Notes: a model not told the origin generated them from the letters alone. A stretch of 9,183 bases of DNA from Betaproteobacteria bacterium (GCA_009918225.1 RGEP01000060.1:1-9183); one strand, 5' to 3'. Numbered from the stretch's first letter, positions 1-6,272 are shown. Made by a program: numbers and translations.

Positions 1-132
1 GCCCTGATCTGGGGCGGCAGTCCGGCCACGCTGGCCATTGCCGTGATGAGCCTGCTGCTGATCTGGCGCCACGAGGGCAACATACGCAAGCTCTTGGCCG
101 GCACCGAATCCAAGATCGGACAAAAGTCTTGA
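1..132 (+). CDS. plsY: Glycerol-3-phosphate acyltransferase PlsY, C-terminal end (partial)
   Basis: The first 43 codons, open from base 1, end at TGA 130-132. The translation shows a hydrophobic stretch (ATLAIAVMSLLLIW), the last transmembrane segment, followed by a short cytoplasmic tail RHEGNIRKLLAGTESKIG. A tail of the form H-x-x-N-I-x-R-L-x-x-G-x-E-x-K-I-G is the conserved C-terminus of PlsY. In that family, PlsY is the inner-membrane enzyme that transfers an acyl group from acyl-phosphate to glycerol-3-phosphate, the first committed step of phospholipid synthesis. The 5' part lies outside the window, so start and length are unknown. The next gene is co-directional after 52 bp. Identification rests only on this tail, but the tail is distinctive. 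Confidence 0.88.
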   Translation, partial: ALIWGGSPATLAIAVMSLLLIWRHEGNIRKLLAGTESKIGQKS

Positions 133-173
133 GCATGGCCAAGCGGCCGGCCCCCGATTTCAAACCCTCTGCT

Positions 174-179
174 AAAGGA
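174..179 (+). promoter_or_regulatory. Ribosome binding site of the RidA-family gene
   Basis: AAAGGA lies five bases before the ATG at 185. It is a good Shine-Dalgarno match and fixes that start. The 52-bp gap behind it (133-184) holds no convincing promoter, so the gene may be co-transcribed with plsY. Confidence 0.7.
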
Positions 180-184
180 AACCC

Positions 185-529
185 ATGATTCAGCGATTCG
201 ACGTCGGCCCTCGAATGAGCGAGATGGCCGTTCACAACGGCACCGTGTACCTGGCTGGACAGGTGGCCGAAGACGGCAGCCAGGACATCACGGGCCAGAC
301 CCAACAGGTGCTCAAGGCTATTGATGCGCTTCTGGCCCGCGCCGGCAGCGACAAGAGCAAGATCCTGCGGGCCCAGATCTTCATCAAAGACCTGGCCGAC
401 TTTGCTGCGATGAACGCGGTGTGGGAGGCCTGGGTGGTGCCCGGTCACACGCCCCCTCGCGCCACGGTCAAGGCCGATCTGGCCCGCCCCGAGTGGAAGA
501 TCGAAATCGTGGTGACCGCTGCGGTCTAG
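185..529 (+). CDS. RidA family protein (YjgF/YER057c/UK114)
   Basis: This is a 114-residue single-domain protein, slightly shorter than E. coli RidA. Family motifs are present in order: YLAGQV near residues 22-27, the helix QTQQVLKAIDALLARAGS at 38-55, and the C-terminal block PPRATV...WKIEIVV at 90-110. Arg92 and Glu107 sit 15 residues apart, matching the Arg105/Glu120 spacing of E. coli RidA. Arg105 is needed there to bind the carboxylate of the 2-aminoacrylate/imine substrate. The residues therefore fit an active imine/enamine deaminase, a cytosolic trimer that protects PLP enzymes; that is inference from the family. The exact Rid subgroup is unclear, so I give no symbol. The ATG start is supported by AAAGGA. 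The stop TAG overlaps the stop of the convergent yciO in a shared CTAG (526-529). Confidence 0.93.
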   Translation: MIQRFDVGPRMSEMAVHNGTVYLAGQVAEDGSQDITGQTQQVLKAIDALLARAGSDKSKILRAQIFIKDLADFAAMNAVWEAWVVPGHTPPRATVKADLARPEWKIEIVVTAAV

Positions 530-1161
530 AAGGGCGCGGTCAAGCCCAGGGCCGAGGGGTCGCCGCCACCCAAACGCAAGACCGTGGGCTCGTCCCCGCT
601 GAGATCGATGACAGTCGTGGGCTCCAGCGAGCAGGCGCCGGCATCGAGCACCGCCTCGATTTGGCGCTCAAGCGCCGCTCGAATCTCCTGTGGGTCGTTG
701 AGTGCCGTTTCCTGCTCGGGCAGGATCAGCGTGGTGCTCAGCAGTGGCTGGCCCAGGCGCTCCAGCAGGGCCTGCGCCACCTTGTTCTCAGGCACCCGCA
801 GCCCGATGGTGCGGCGCGAGGGGTGGCTCAAGCGGCGCGGTACTTCCTTCGTGGCCTCCAGGATGAAGGTGTAGGGACCCGGCGTGGCCAGTTTGAGCAG
901 CCGGTACTGCCGGTTGTCGACCCGCGCGTAGGTGGCCAGTTCGCTCAGGTCGCGGCACATCAGCGTCAGGTGGTGCCGATCGTCCACGCCGCGCACCCGC
1001 CTTAGCCGTTCGGCTGCAGCCTTGTCATCGAGGTGGCACACCAGGGCGTAGCTCGAATCGGTGGGGATTGCCGCCAGGCCGCCTTGGTCCAGGATGCGAG
1101 CGGTTTGGTCGATCAGGCGCTGCTGCGGATTGTGTGGATGGAGTTCGAAGTACTGCGCCAT
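526..1161 (-). CDS. yciO: YciO, TsaC/YrdC/Sua5-family protein (threonylcarbamoyl-AMP synthase-like)
   Basis: This 211-residue protein aligns along its whole length with my memory of E. coli YciO (206 aa). Shared landmarks are HPHNPQQRL at 8-16, PTDS.YAL at 33-40, LMCRDLSELATY at 67-78, TPGPYTFIL at 93-101, TKEVPRRL at 104-111, TIGLRVP at 118-124 and PTTVIDL at 181-187. The fold is that of TsaC/YrdC, which makes threonylcarbamoyl-AMP from threonine, bicarbonate and ATP for tRNA t6A. YciO proteins differ from TsaC at active-site motifs. Here the KxRP-type segment reads RRVRGVDDRHH (54-64), and the STSAN-type loop reads STTLI (142-146). The protein is best treated as YciO, not the main tRNA-modifying enzyme; its physiological role is less certain. 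The ATG at 1161 lies 13 bp after rnm, probably one transcript. The Shine-Dalgarno is weak. Confidence 0.93.
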   Translation of the reverse strand: MAQYFELHPHNPQQRLIDQTARILDQGGLAAIPTDSSYALVCHLDDKAAAERLRRVRGVDDRHHLTLMCRDLSELATYARVDNRQYRLLKLATPGPYTFILEATKEVPRRLSHPSRRTIGLRVPENKVAQALLERLGQPLLSTTLILPEQETALNDPQEIRAALERQIEAVLDAGACSLEPTTVIDLSGDEPTVLRLGGGDPSALGLTAPF

Positions 1162-1174
1162 CAGACCGCTGAGC

Positions 1175-2038
1175 TCAATGAGGGCGGATCACCCGGTGCG
1201 ACAAGGCTTCCCAGACCGGCCTTAAGGCACCCGGCAGGTCGGGCAGGGCGCCCAGGTCGGTGTGGCTTTCTTCGGGAGAGTGAAAGTCGCTGCCACGAGA
1301 GGCGTAGAGCTCAAACTCTTGGGCCATCTCGGCGTACTTCACATACTCGGCCGCCGAGTGGCTGCCGGTCACCACTTCAACACCCTGACCCCCGTGGGCT
1401 TTGAACTCACTGAACAAGGCGTATTCCTCCGTGGGCGTGACGCGGTAGCGGGCGGGGTGGGCCAATATGGCCAAACCGCCTGAACCGGTGATCCACGATA
1501 CCGCCTCGCCCAAGCCCGCCCACCGATGCGGGACAAAGCCGGGCTTGCCTTCCGTCAAATAATGGCGAAACACCTCATGGGTGCTGGAGCAGACCTGGCT
1601 TTCCACCAGGAAGCGAGCGAAGTGGGTCCGAGAAATCAGATCGGGGTTGCCCACATACTGCAAGGCCCCTTCAAACGCACCCTTGATGCCCACGGCTGCC
1701 AGTTGTTTGGCCATCTCCCGTGCACGGCTTTCTCGGCCGCCGCGGGTGGTTGCCAAACCCGCGCGCAGTTGAGCGTTGTCGGGATCGATCCCCAGTCCCA
1801 CGACGTGTACCGTCAGCCCGGCAAAGGTGACGGAGATTTCGGTACCGGTCAGATACGGCAGCCCCAGCTCAGCCGCAGCTGCGATGGCCCGGGCCTGGCC
1901 GCCCAATTCGTCGTGGTCTGTCAATGCCCAAAGCTCAACGCCGTTGGCTTTGGCTCGCGCGGCCAAAGCCTCGGGTGTCAGGGTGCCATCGGACACATCC
2001 GAGTGGCAGTGCAGGTCGGCGTTGGTCAGGATGTTCAC
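1175..2038 (-). CDS. rnm: PHP-domain 5'-3' exoribonuclease RNase AM (Rnm/YciV/TrpH)
   Basis: This 287-residue protein has the polymerase-and-histidinol-phosphatase (PHP) metal site complete: DLHCHSDVSDG (His10, His12, Asp17), TDHD (Asp41, His42), GTEIS (Glu67), His78, LAHP (His194) and GSDFH (Asp251, His253). Its length, the RxHFARFLVE segment (137-146) and the G-F-V-P-x-x-W segment (167-173) match E. coli Rnm/YciV. Rnm trims 5' ends of 5S, 16S and 23S rRNA and degrades short RNA; it is often annotated as a PHP phosphatase. The start is GTG at 2038. An in-frame TAA lies only 12 bases upstream (2048-2050), there is no ATG between, and the metal motif begins at residue 9, so no other start fits. 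No Shine-Dalgarno is visible, and a -10-like TAACAT sits six bases before the start. yciO follows after 13 bp, the same pairing as in E. coli. Confidence 0.93.
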   Translation of the reverse strand: MNILTNADLHCHSDVSDGTLTPEALAARAKANGVELWALTDHDELGGQARAIAAAAELGLPYLTGTEISVTFAGLTVHVVGLGIDPDNAQLRAGLATTRGGRESRAREMAKQLAAVGIKGAFEGALQYVGNPDLISRTHFARFLVESQVCSSTHEVFRHYLTEGKPGFVPHRWAGLGEAVSWITGSGGLAILAHPARYRVTPTEEYALFSEFKAHGGQGVEVVTGSHSAAEYVKYAEMAQEFELYASRGSDFHSPEESHTDLGALPDLPGALRPVWEALSHRVIRPH

Positions 2039-2044
2039 CCGCGC

Positions 2045-2050
2045 ATGTTA
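2045..2050 (-). promoter_or_regulatory. Candidate -10 element for rnm (leaderless start)
   Basis: Read on the minus strand, TAACAT (within GATAACAT) lies exactly six bases before the GTG start of rnm. It matches four of six bases of TATAAT. With this spacing transcription would begin at or next to the start codon, which would explain the missing Shine-Dalgarno. No good -35 is visible. Confidence 0.4.
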
Positions 2051-2080
2051 TCGGGCCTGCATCCCAGGCGCTGCCCCCGG

Positions 2081-2113
2081 GCTTCTCCCGTGCTTCAGCC
2101 GTGCTTCGGCCGT
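2081..2113. repeat. Three tandem 11-bp repeats in a divergent promoter region
   Basis: Three head-to-tail 11-mers: GCTTCTCCCGT (2081-2091), GCTTCAGCCGT (2092-2102) and GCTTCGGCCGT (2103-2113). Copies 2 and 3 differ at one base, copies 1 and 2 at two. A degenerate fourth unit, GCTGCCCCCGG (2070-2080, 8 of 11 matches), precedes them in phase. The array lies in non-coding DNA between the divergent rnm and decarboxylase starts. A unit of about one helical turn would put each copy on the same DNA face, as for a cooperative operator. Replication slippage is the simpler alternative. Confidence 0.8.
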
Positions 2114-2132
2114 GGCGCATCAGGGCACGGCC
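2108..2132. repeat. 7-bp inverted repeat (dyad) upstream of the decarboxylase gene
   Basis: GGCCGTG (2108-2114) and CACGGCC (2126-2132) are perfect inverted repeats around an 11-base spacer. The left arm shares bases with the third tandem 11-mer. The dyad ends one base before the -10-like GAGAAT (2134-2139), so a protein bound here would cover the -35 zone. It has no T-run and does not look like a terminator. An operator function is inferred from position only. Confidence 0.55.
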
Positions 2133-2133
2133 T

Positions 2134-2139
2134 GAGAAT
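2134..2139 (+). promoter_or_regulatory. Candidate -10 element for the PLP decarboxylase gene
   Basis: GAGAAT matches four of six bases of TATAAT and lies 20 bases before the ATG at 2160. Transcription would start near 2146, giving a leader of about 14 bases. No Shine-Dalgarno is visible between it and the ATG, and no clear -35 is seen. Confidence 0.3.
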
Positions 2140-2159
2140 TTGGGCACACTAGCCCCACG

Positions 2160-3437
2160 ATGAACACGCCTGTGACCCCCGCATCGGGCTCGCCAGCCTC
2201 GTTCGCCCTTGCAAGCGATCCGCTGCCCGTGGCCGGCTTCGCTTGTGCCCAAGGTGTTTTGCTCGTGGGCGGGCGCCCCATTACCGAGCTCGCTGAGCAA
2301 TTCGGTACGCCCTTCTATGCCTACGACAGTGCCTTGCTGGACGCGCGCGTGGCCCAGCTGCGCGCGGCTTTGCCGCCTGGGGTGGGCCTGCACTATGCGA
2401 TGAAAGCCAATCCCATGCCGGCGCTGTTGCGCCGTATGGTGGGCCTGGTCGACGGCATCGACGTGGCTTCTGGCGGCGAGTTGCAGCGCGCCCTGTCGGC
2501 CGGGGCTCGGCCGCAGGACATCAGCTTTGCCGGGCCAGGCAAGCGGGCAGAGGAACTGCAGCAGGCCGTGGCCGCCGGTGTGTTGGTGAACGTGGAAAGC
2601 CCGCGCGAATTGCCGCTGCTGGCCGCGGCCCAAGACGAGCTGGCCCGTCCCGCGCGCGTGGCGCTGCGCGTGAACCCCGACTTTGAGCTCAAGGGTTCGG
2701 GCATGCGCATGGGCGGTGGGGCCAAGCCCTTCGGGATTGACGCTGAAGCGGTGCCGGCGGTGTTGCGCGAAGTCGGCCGCCTGGGTTTGCGCTTCGAGGG
2801 CTTTCATCTGTATGCGGGCTCACAAAACCTGCGCGCGGCGTCCATTTGCGAAGCCCAGCGATTGAGTTACGAGTTGGCCCTGCGCCTGGCTGACCACGCG
2901 CCGGCGCCGGTGCGGGTGCTGAACCTGGGTGGCGGCTTTGGCGTGCCCTATTTCTCGGGGGAGCAACCGCTGGATTTGGCGCCGATTGGCCAGAACCTGC
3001 AGGCGCTGCTCGAACGCGCGGCGCAAGAGATGCCTCATGCGCAACTGGTGTTGGAGTTGGGCCGCTACTTGGTGGCCGAGGCTGGTGTTTATGTGGCGCG
3101 CGTGCTGGACCGCAAGCTCTCGCGTGGCCAGGTCTTCCTGGTCACCGACGGCGGCCTGCACCACCACTTGGCCGCATCGGGCAACTTCGGGCAAGTGGTG
3201 CGCCGAAACTATCCGGTGCGCATTGGCACGCGGATGCAGGCCACGGCCGACGAGCACGAATTGGCCAGTGTGGTGGGGCCCTTGTGCACACCCTTGGATC
3301 TCTTGGCAGACCGTATGCAATTGGCCCGCGCTCAGGAGGGTGACCTGGTGGTGGTCTTCCAGTCAGGCGCGTACGGGGCCAGTGCCAGCCCACAGGACTT
3401 TCTCGGCCATCCGCGGGTGGCCGAGGTCTTGGTCTAG
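2160..3437 (+). CDS. Fold-type III PLP-dependent decarboxylase, exosortase A-associated/BtrK-like subfamily
   Basis: This 425-residue protein has the alanine-racemase-like PLP barrel and beta domain of LysA-type decarboxylases. Visible motifs are YAMKAN (PLP lysine Lys82), DVASGGEL (101-108), FHLYAGSQN (215-223, stacking His216), NLGGGFG (255-261, PLP phosphate loop), ELGRYLVAEAG (299-309), a catalytic-type Cys376 and Tyr405. True diaminopimelate decarboxylases carry a CESxD segment here; this protein reads CTPLD (376-380), lacking the substrate-contacting Glu. Blocks such as SFAGPGKR (122-129), MRMGGGAKPFGID (182-194) and TDGGLHHHLAASGNFGQV (329-346) match my memory of the exosortase A system-associated decarboxylases (TIGR03099-type). 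Those are related to BtrK, which acts on an aminoacyl carrier protein. The substrate is therefore unknown. No exosortase, carrier protein or ligase gene is in view. An automatic annotation might call it lysA. Confidence 0.88.
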   Translation: MNTPVTPASGSPASFALASDPLPVAGFACAQGVLLVGGRPITELAEQFGTPFYAYDSALLDARVAQLRAALPPGVGLHYAMKANPMPALLRRMVGLVDGIDVASGGELQRALSAGARPQDISFAGPGKRAEELQQAVAAGVLVNVESPRELPLLAAAQDELARPARVALRVNPDFELKGSGMRMGGGAKPFGIDAEAVPAVLREVGRLGLRFEGFHLYAGSQNLRAASICEAQRLSYELALRLADHAPAPVRVLNLGGGFGVPYFSGEQPLDLAPIGQNLQALLERAAQEMPHAQLVLELGRYLVAEAGVYVARVLDRKLSRGQVFLVTDGGLHHHLAASGNFGQVVRRNYPVRIGTRMQATADEHELASVVGPLCTPLDLLADRMQLARAQEGDLVVVFQSGAYGASASPQDFLGHPRVAEVLV

Positions 3438-5236
3438 GCGGGCGAACCCAGTGCGACCGGGCCTGCGTCCGACCGCTGGGCCACGACCACCATCTGCGCG
3501 CTCACGCGGCCCTGCCACTCATTGACCTCCATGCGGTAGGCCAATACCGCCTCGTCGTCCACCGGCTCCACGCGCTGAAACCAAATCGCTTCACGGGGTG
3601 CCGCTCGGGGATCGTTGGCTGGCCGCACGCTGAGTTTGAGGTGCTTGTCACCCACCACGCGCTGATGCAACACGCGCACCCGTTCGCAGAACACGGGCGC
3701 CTCAAAGCCCTGGCCCCACACCTGCGCGTCCAGCAGACGCGCCACGTCGGCACTGAAGGCGCCAGGCGGCAGCGCACCATCGATGCGCAGTTGCCGTTGC
3801 AGCGTGGCCTCGTCCAGCCACTCGCGCGCCACTTGACGCAGGGCTTCTGAGAAGGCCTCGAAGGCATCAGGCGCCAGGCTGCAGCCGGCTGCCATGGCAT
3901 GGCCGCCAAATCGCACCAGCGCCTGGGGATGTCGCTTGCTGATGAGGTCCAGGGCATCGCGCAGGTGAAACCCCTCGATGGAGCGCCCCGATCCTTTGAG
4001 CAAGCCGTCTTGGCCACGGGCGAAGACGAACACCGGGCGGTGCAGCCGGTCCTTGAGCCGGCCAGCCAGGATGCCCACCACGCCTTCGTGAAACTGCGGG
4101 TGGAACAGGCTCAGCGCCGCAGCCGCGCCAGGCGTGCCCAGACCCAGGTCCACGCTCGACATCAGCTCCTCGGCCCGCTCGCGCATCCCGTCTTCCACCG
4201 AGCGCCGTTCGCGGTTGATGCTGTCCAGTGTCTGGGCCAATTCGGCTGCTCGAACCGGGTCGTCGGTGCTCAGGCATTCGATACCCAAGGTCATGTCGGA
4301 CAGGCGCCCCGCTGCATTCAGGCGAGGGCCCAAGGCAAAGCCGAAGTCTTGCGCCGTGGCTTGTTGGGGGTTGCGCCCAGCCACGGCAAAGAGCGCCGCC
4401 ACCCCCGCTTGCATGCGCCCGCTGCGGATGCGTTTGAGGCCTTGCGCCACCAGGCGGCGGTTGTTGGCGTCCAGCCGCACCACATCGGCTACGGTGCCCA
4501 GGGCCACCAAGTCCAATAGCGCAATCAGCTTGGGTTGCGTCTGCTCATCGAAGTGCCCCCGCGCCCGCAGCTCGCTGCGCAGGGCCAGCAAGACATAAAA
4601 CATCACGCCCACACCGGCCAGGTGTTTGCTGGGAAAGCTGCATCCTTTTTGGTTGGGGTTGACGATCACATCGGCCGCCGGCGTTTGATCGGCGGGCAGG
4701 TGGTGGTCGGTGACCACCACTTGCAGGCCACGCGCCCGGGCGTGGGCCACCCCTTCGATGCTGGCGATGCCGTTGTCCACCGTGATCAGCACCTGCGGCG
4801 GCGCGTGCGCATGGCGCTCCAGGGCCAGGTCCACGATGGCCGGCGTCAGCCCATAGCCGTGGACGCTGCGGTCGGGCACCACATAGTGCAGGTGGGACTC
4901 GCGCACGCCCAACATCTTCAGCCCTCGCAAGGCCACCGCACAGGCGGTGGCGCCGTCGCAGTCATAGTCGGCCACCACACACAGCCGCTGGCCCTGCGCG
5001 ATCGCATCGGCCAAGAGGACGGCGGCTCGGTCGGCATGGGTCAGCTGTTGGGGCGGAATCAGGTGCTGAAACTGCTCGTCGATCTCCTGCGGGTCGCGCA
5101 CGCCCCGTGCCGCGTACAGGCGTGCCAGCAGCGGGTGTATGCCGGCCTGCTCGAGCGCATGGGCAATCCGGGGCGGCACGTCGCGCAGCACCAGGGCCAA
5201 GGGTGCTGCTGAAGCGGACTCGGGCGGTTGGCTCAC
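3434..5236 (-). CDS. recJ: Single-stranded-DNA-specific exonuclease RecJ
   Basis: This 600-residue protein (E. coli RecJ is 577) has the full DHH/DHHA1 architecture. Motifs are ADYDCDG (89-95), PDRSVHGYGL (121-130), TVDNG (152-156), VTDHH (175-179), LDLVALGTVADVV (241-253), LGPRLNAAGRL (302-312), HEGVVGILAGRLKD (383-396), GSGRSIEGFHLRDA (415-428) and the GGH motif RFGGHAMAAG (442-451). An OB-fold-like C-terminus follows. The metal-binding Asp and His residues are all present, so it should be an active 5'-3' ssDNA exonuclease for recombination, mismatch and base-excision repair. I choose GTG 5236: it overlaps the upstream gene's TGA as GTGA, with GGAG about nine bases before it. An open frame continues to 5389, but that part lies inside the upstream gene and has no RecJ character. 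The 3' end overlaps the decarboxylase stop in a shared CTAG. Confidence 0.96.
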   Translation of the reverse strand: MSQPPESASAAPLALVLRDVPPRIAHALEQAGIHPLLARLYAARGVRDPQEIDEQFQHLIPPQQLTHADRAAVLLADAIAQGQRLCVVADYDCDGATACAVALRGLKMLGVRESHLHYVVPDRSVHGYGLTPAIVDLALERHAHAPPQVLITVDNGIASIEGVAHARARGLQVVVTDHHLPADQTPAADVIVNPNQKGCSFPSKHLAGVGVMFYVLLALRSELRARGHFDEQTQPKLIALLDLVALGTVADVVRLDANNRRLVAQGLKRIRSGRMQAGVAALFAVAGRNPQQATAQDFGFALGPRLNAAGRLSDMTLGIECLSTDDPVRAAELAQTLDSINRERRSVEDGMRERAEELMSSVDLGLGTPGAAAALSLFHPQFHEGVVGILAGRLKDRLHRPVFVFARGQDGLLKGSGRSIEGFHLRDALDLISKRHPQALVRFGGHAMAAGCSLAPDAFEAFSEALRQVAREWLDEATLQRQLRIDGALPPGAFSADVARLLDAQVWGQGFEAPVFCERVRVLHQRVVGDKHLKLSVRPANDPRAAPREAIWFQRVEPVDDEAVLAYRMEVNEWQGRVSAQMVVVAQRSDAGPVALGSPA

Positions 5237-6240
5237 GGGGCCGCTCCGCTGGGTGGCGCATCCAAGCCTTGCAGCCAGTCGCGCAGGGGCTTGGACCTCG
5301 GTGGCGGTTTGAGGGTACGGGCGATGGCGCCGCGCCAGCCGCCTGGCAAGCGCCGCATGGTGAAGGCCTGAGCAGCGTACCGCCCGCACAGGACCAAGAC
5401 GGGTTCGCTTTGGCCTTCAGTGGGCGGGACCAAAGCCCCATCGACCCAGGCCTGAAGGGCCTCATGGGCCTGTGACCACGGTCGCACAGCCGTGGCCCGC
5501 ACGGCCTGCAGCCAGGTGGTTGGGCCTTGTGCTGCCGCTCCGTCTTGGGGGTCTGAAGGGCCGGTGGCCGCGCCGGCATGGTCCAGCCACAGCGAGTTCA
5601 CCGCCAGCGCGCCCCGCTCCTCACGCAACCGGTTGACCGGATGCTCGTGCAGCACCATTTGCGCTTCGTTCTGCAAGCGGCGCAGCAGCCGCGACGCCGC
5701 CAAGGGCGTGCGGCCTTGCCAGCGTTGCACCGAGTCGCCTTCCGCCCGAGGCCGGCTGGCGCATGGCAGGTCTCGCAAGCTCTCGTGCGCCACCCGCCAG
5801 TGTGTGGGGCCGTGCCACTGCAGCTGCACGCCTTCGCTGTCGAACAGGGGGTGCACCGCCGCAAACAATTCGCGGGATTCTGATTCGCTGAGCTGCAGAT
5901 CAGCGGGCGGCAGCAGGGTGATGCGGTCGGCGCCCACCAGGCCATGAAAGGGGCTCAAGCGTGCCCAGGCCGTGCCCGATGTGTCGCCCACCAACCAGGC
6001 CTCCAGCGGCAGCCGACCATCGTCTGGTGTCTGCAAGGCACGGCCCCACACCAAGCGCGCCCAGGCCTGCTCGGCCAGGGTGTTGAGGGCCTCGGGGTCT
6101 TCCTGCAAGGCCCAAGAAGGGGCCAGGCGCATCATCAGTGGACTCCAGCGTTGCAGCAGGCCCTCCCATGAGGGGCTGTCCAGTGCCGCCTCGGGCGCCC
6201 CGCCGCCTTGTGCGGCTTCGGTCATCACGATCAGGTGCAT
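5233..6240 (-). CDS. COG4255-like conserved protein of unknown function, coupled to recJ
   Basis: This is a 335-residue cytosolic-looking protein with no signal peptide or membrane segment. It resembles a Burkholderiales family next to recJ that is often labelled 'phosphoglycerate mutase'. The shared blocks as I recall them are an MHL start, LSPFHGLVGADRITL..P..LQLSE (95-119), ESRELF...PLF (121-133), HESL..LP (152-159), RLLRRLQNEAQMVLHEHPVN (184-203), ARGxLxVNSxWL-like RGALAVNSLWLD (209-220) and a late LCGRYAAQAF (284-293). I see none of the Ser/Asp/His metal motifs of cofactor-independent phosphoglycerate mutase, so I do not accept that function. The ATG at 6240 is chosen because the family begins MHL and a perfect GATAAT lies six bases upstream. 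The frame stays open to 6588, but that part is antisense to lolC. The stop overlaps recJ's GTG, so the two are co-translated. Confidence 0.85.
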   Translation of the reverse strand: MHLIVMTEAAQGGGAPEAALDSPSWEGLLQRWSPLMMRLAPSWALQEDPEALNTLAEQAWARLVWGRALQTPDDGRLPLEAWLVGDTSGTAWARLSPFHGLVGADRITLLPPADLQLSESESRELFAAVHPLFDSEGVQLQWHGPTHWRVAHESLRDLPCASRPRAEGDSVQRWQGRTPLAASRLLRRLQNEAQMVLHEHPVNRLREERGALAVNSLWLDHAGAATGPSDPQDGAAAQGPTTWLQAVRATAVRPWSQAHEALQAWVDGALVPPTEGQSEPVLVLCGRYAAQAFTMRRLPGGWRGAIARTLKPPPRSKPLRDWLQGLDAPPSGAAP

Positions 6241-6246
6241 GCGCCG

Positions 6247-6252
6247 ATTATC
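6247..6252 (-). promoter_or_regulatory. -10 element GATAAT for the COG4255-recJ operon (leaderless)
   Basis: On the minus strand GATAAT matches five of six bases of TATAAT, followed by CGGCGC and then ATG. Six bases from -10 to the start codon puts the transcript start at or beside the A of ATG. There is no Shine-Dalgarno. The -35 position would fall on CCGATT (6275-6270), which contains part of the opposing promoter's -10. Confidence 0.6.
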
Positions 6253-6266
6253 GCGATGCCCTCGGG

Positions 6267-6272
6267 CAGAAT
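6267..6272 (+). promoter_or_regulatory. -10-like CAGAAT for the lolC-lolD operon (leaderless)
   Basis: CAGAAT matches four of six bases of TATAAT and is followed by seven bases (CGGCCCC) and then the ATG at 6280. The transcript would begin at or within a base or two of the start codon. No Shine-Dalgarno is present upstream. Confidence 0.5.

Noticed and set aside
133..184. Possible terminator after plsY (GGCC-AAGC-GGCC near 137-152)
   Set aside because: The stem is only 4 bp, GGCC is self-palindromic, and no T-run follows closely; too weak to call.
421..1005. Plus-strand open frame overlapping the RidA gene and opposite yciO
   Set aside because: Arg/Gly/Gln-rich shadow; both overlapped genes have strong family matches.
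2039..2159. Lysine riboswitch or small lipoprotein (lptM-type) gene upstream of the decarboxylase
   Set aside because: The gap is only 121 bp with no long structured leader and no lipobox-bearing open frame; only the repeats, dyad and promoter-like hexamers are visible.
1935..2807. Minus-strand open frame (290 codons) running from rnm into the decarboxylase gene
   Set aside because: It is antisense to the PLP lysine region of a well-conserved enzyme and covers the divergent promoter; translation has no family character.
4535..5212. Plus-strand open frame (225 codons) opposite recJ
   Set aside because: Antisense of the DHH domain; GC-rich shadow frame.
5237..5389. N-terminal extension of recJ (51 residues)
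   Set aside because: It lies wholly inside the upstream gene and has no RecJ similarity; the GTGA overlap start at 5236 fits better.
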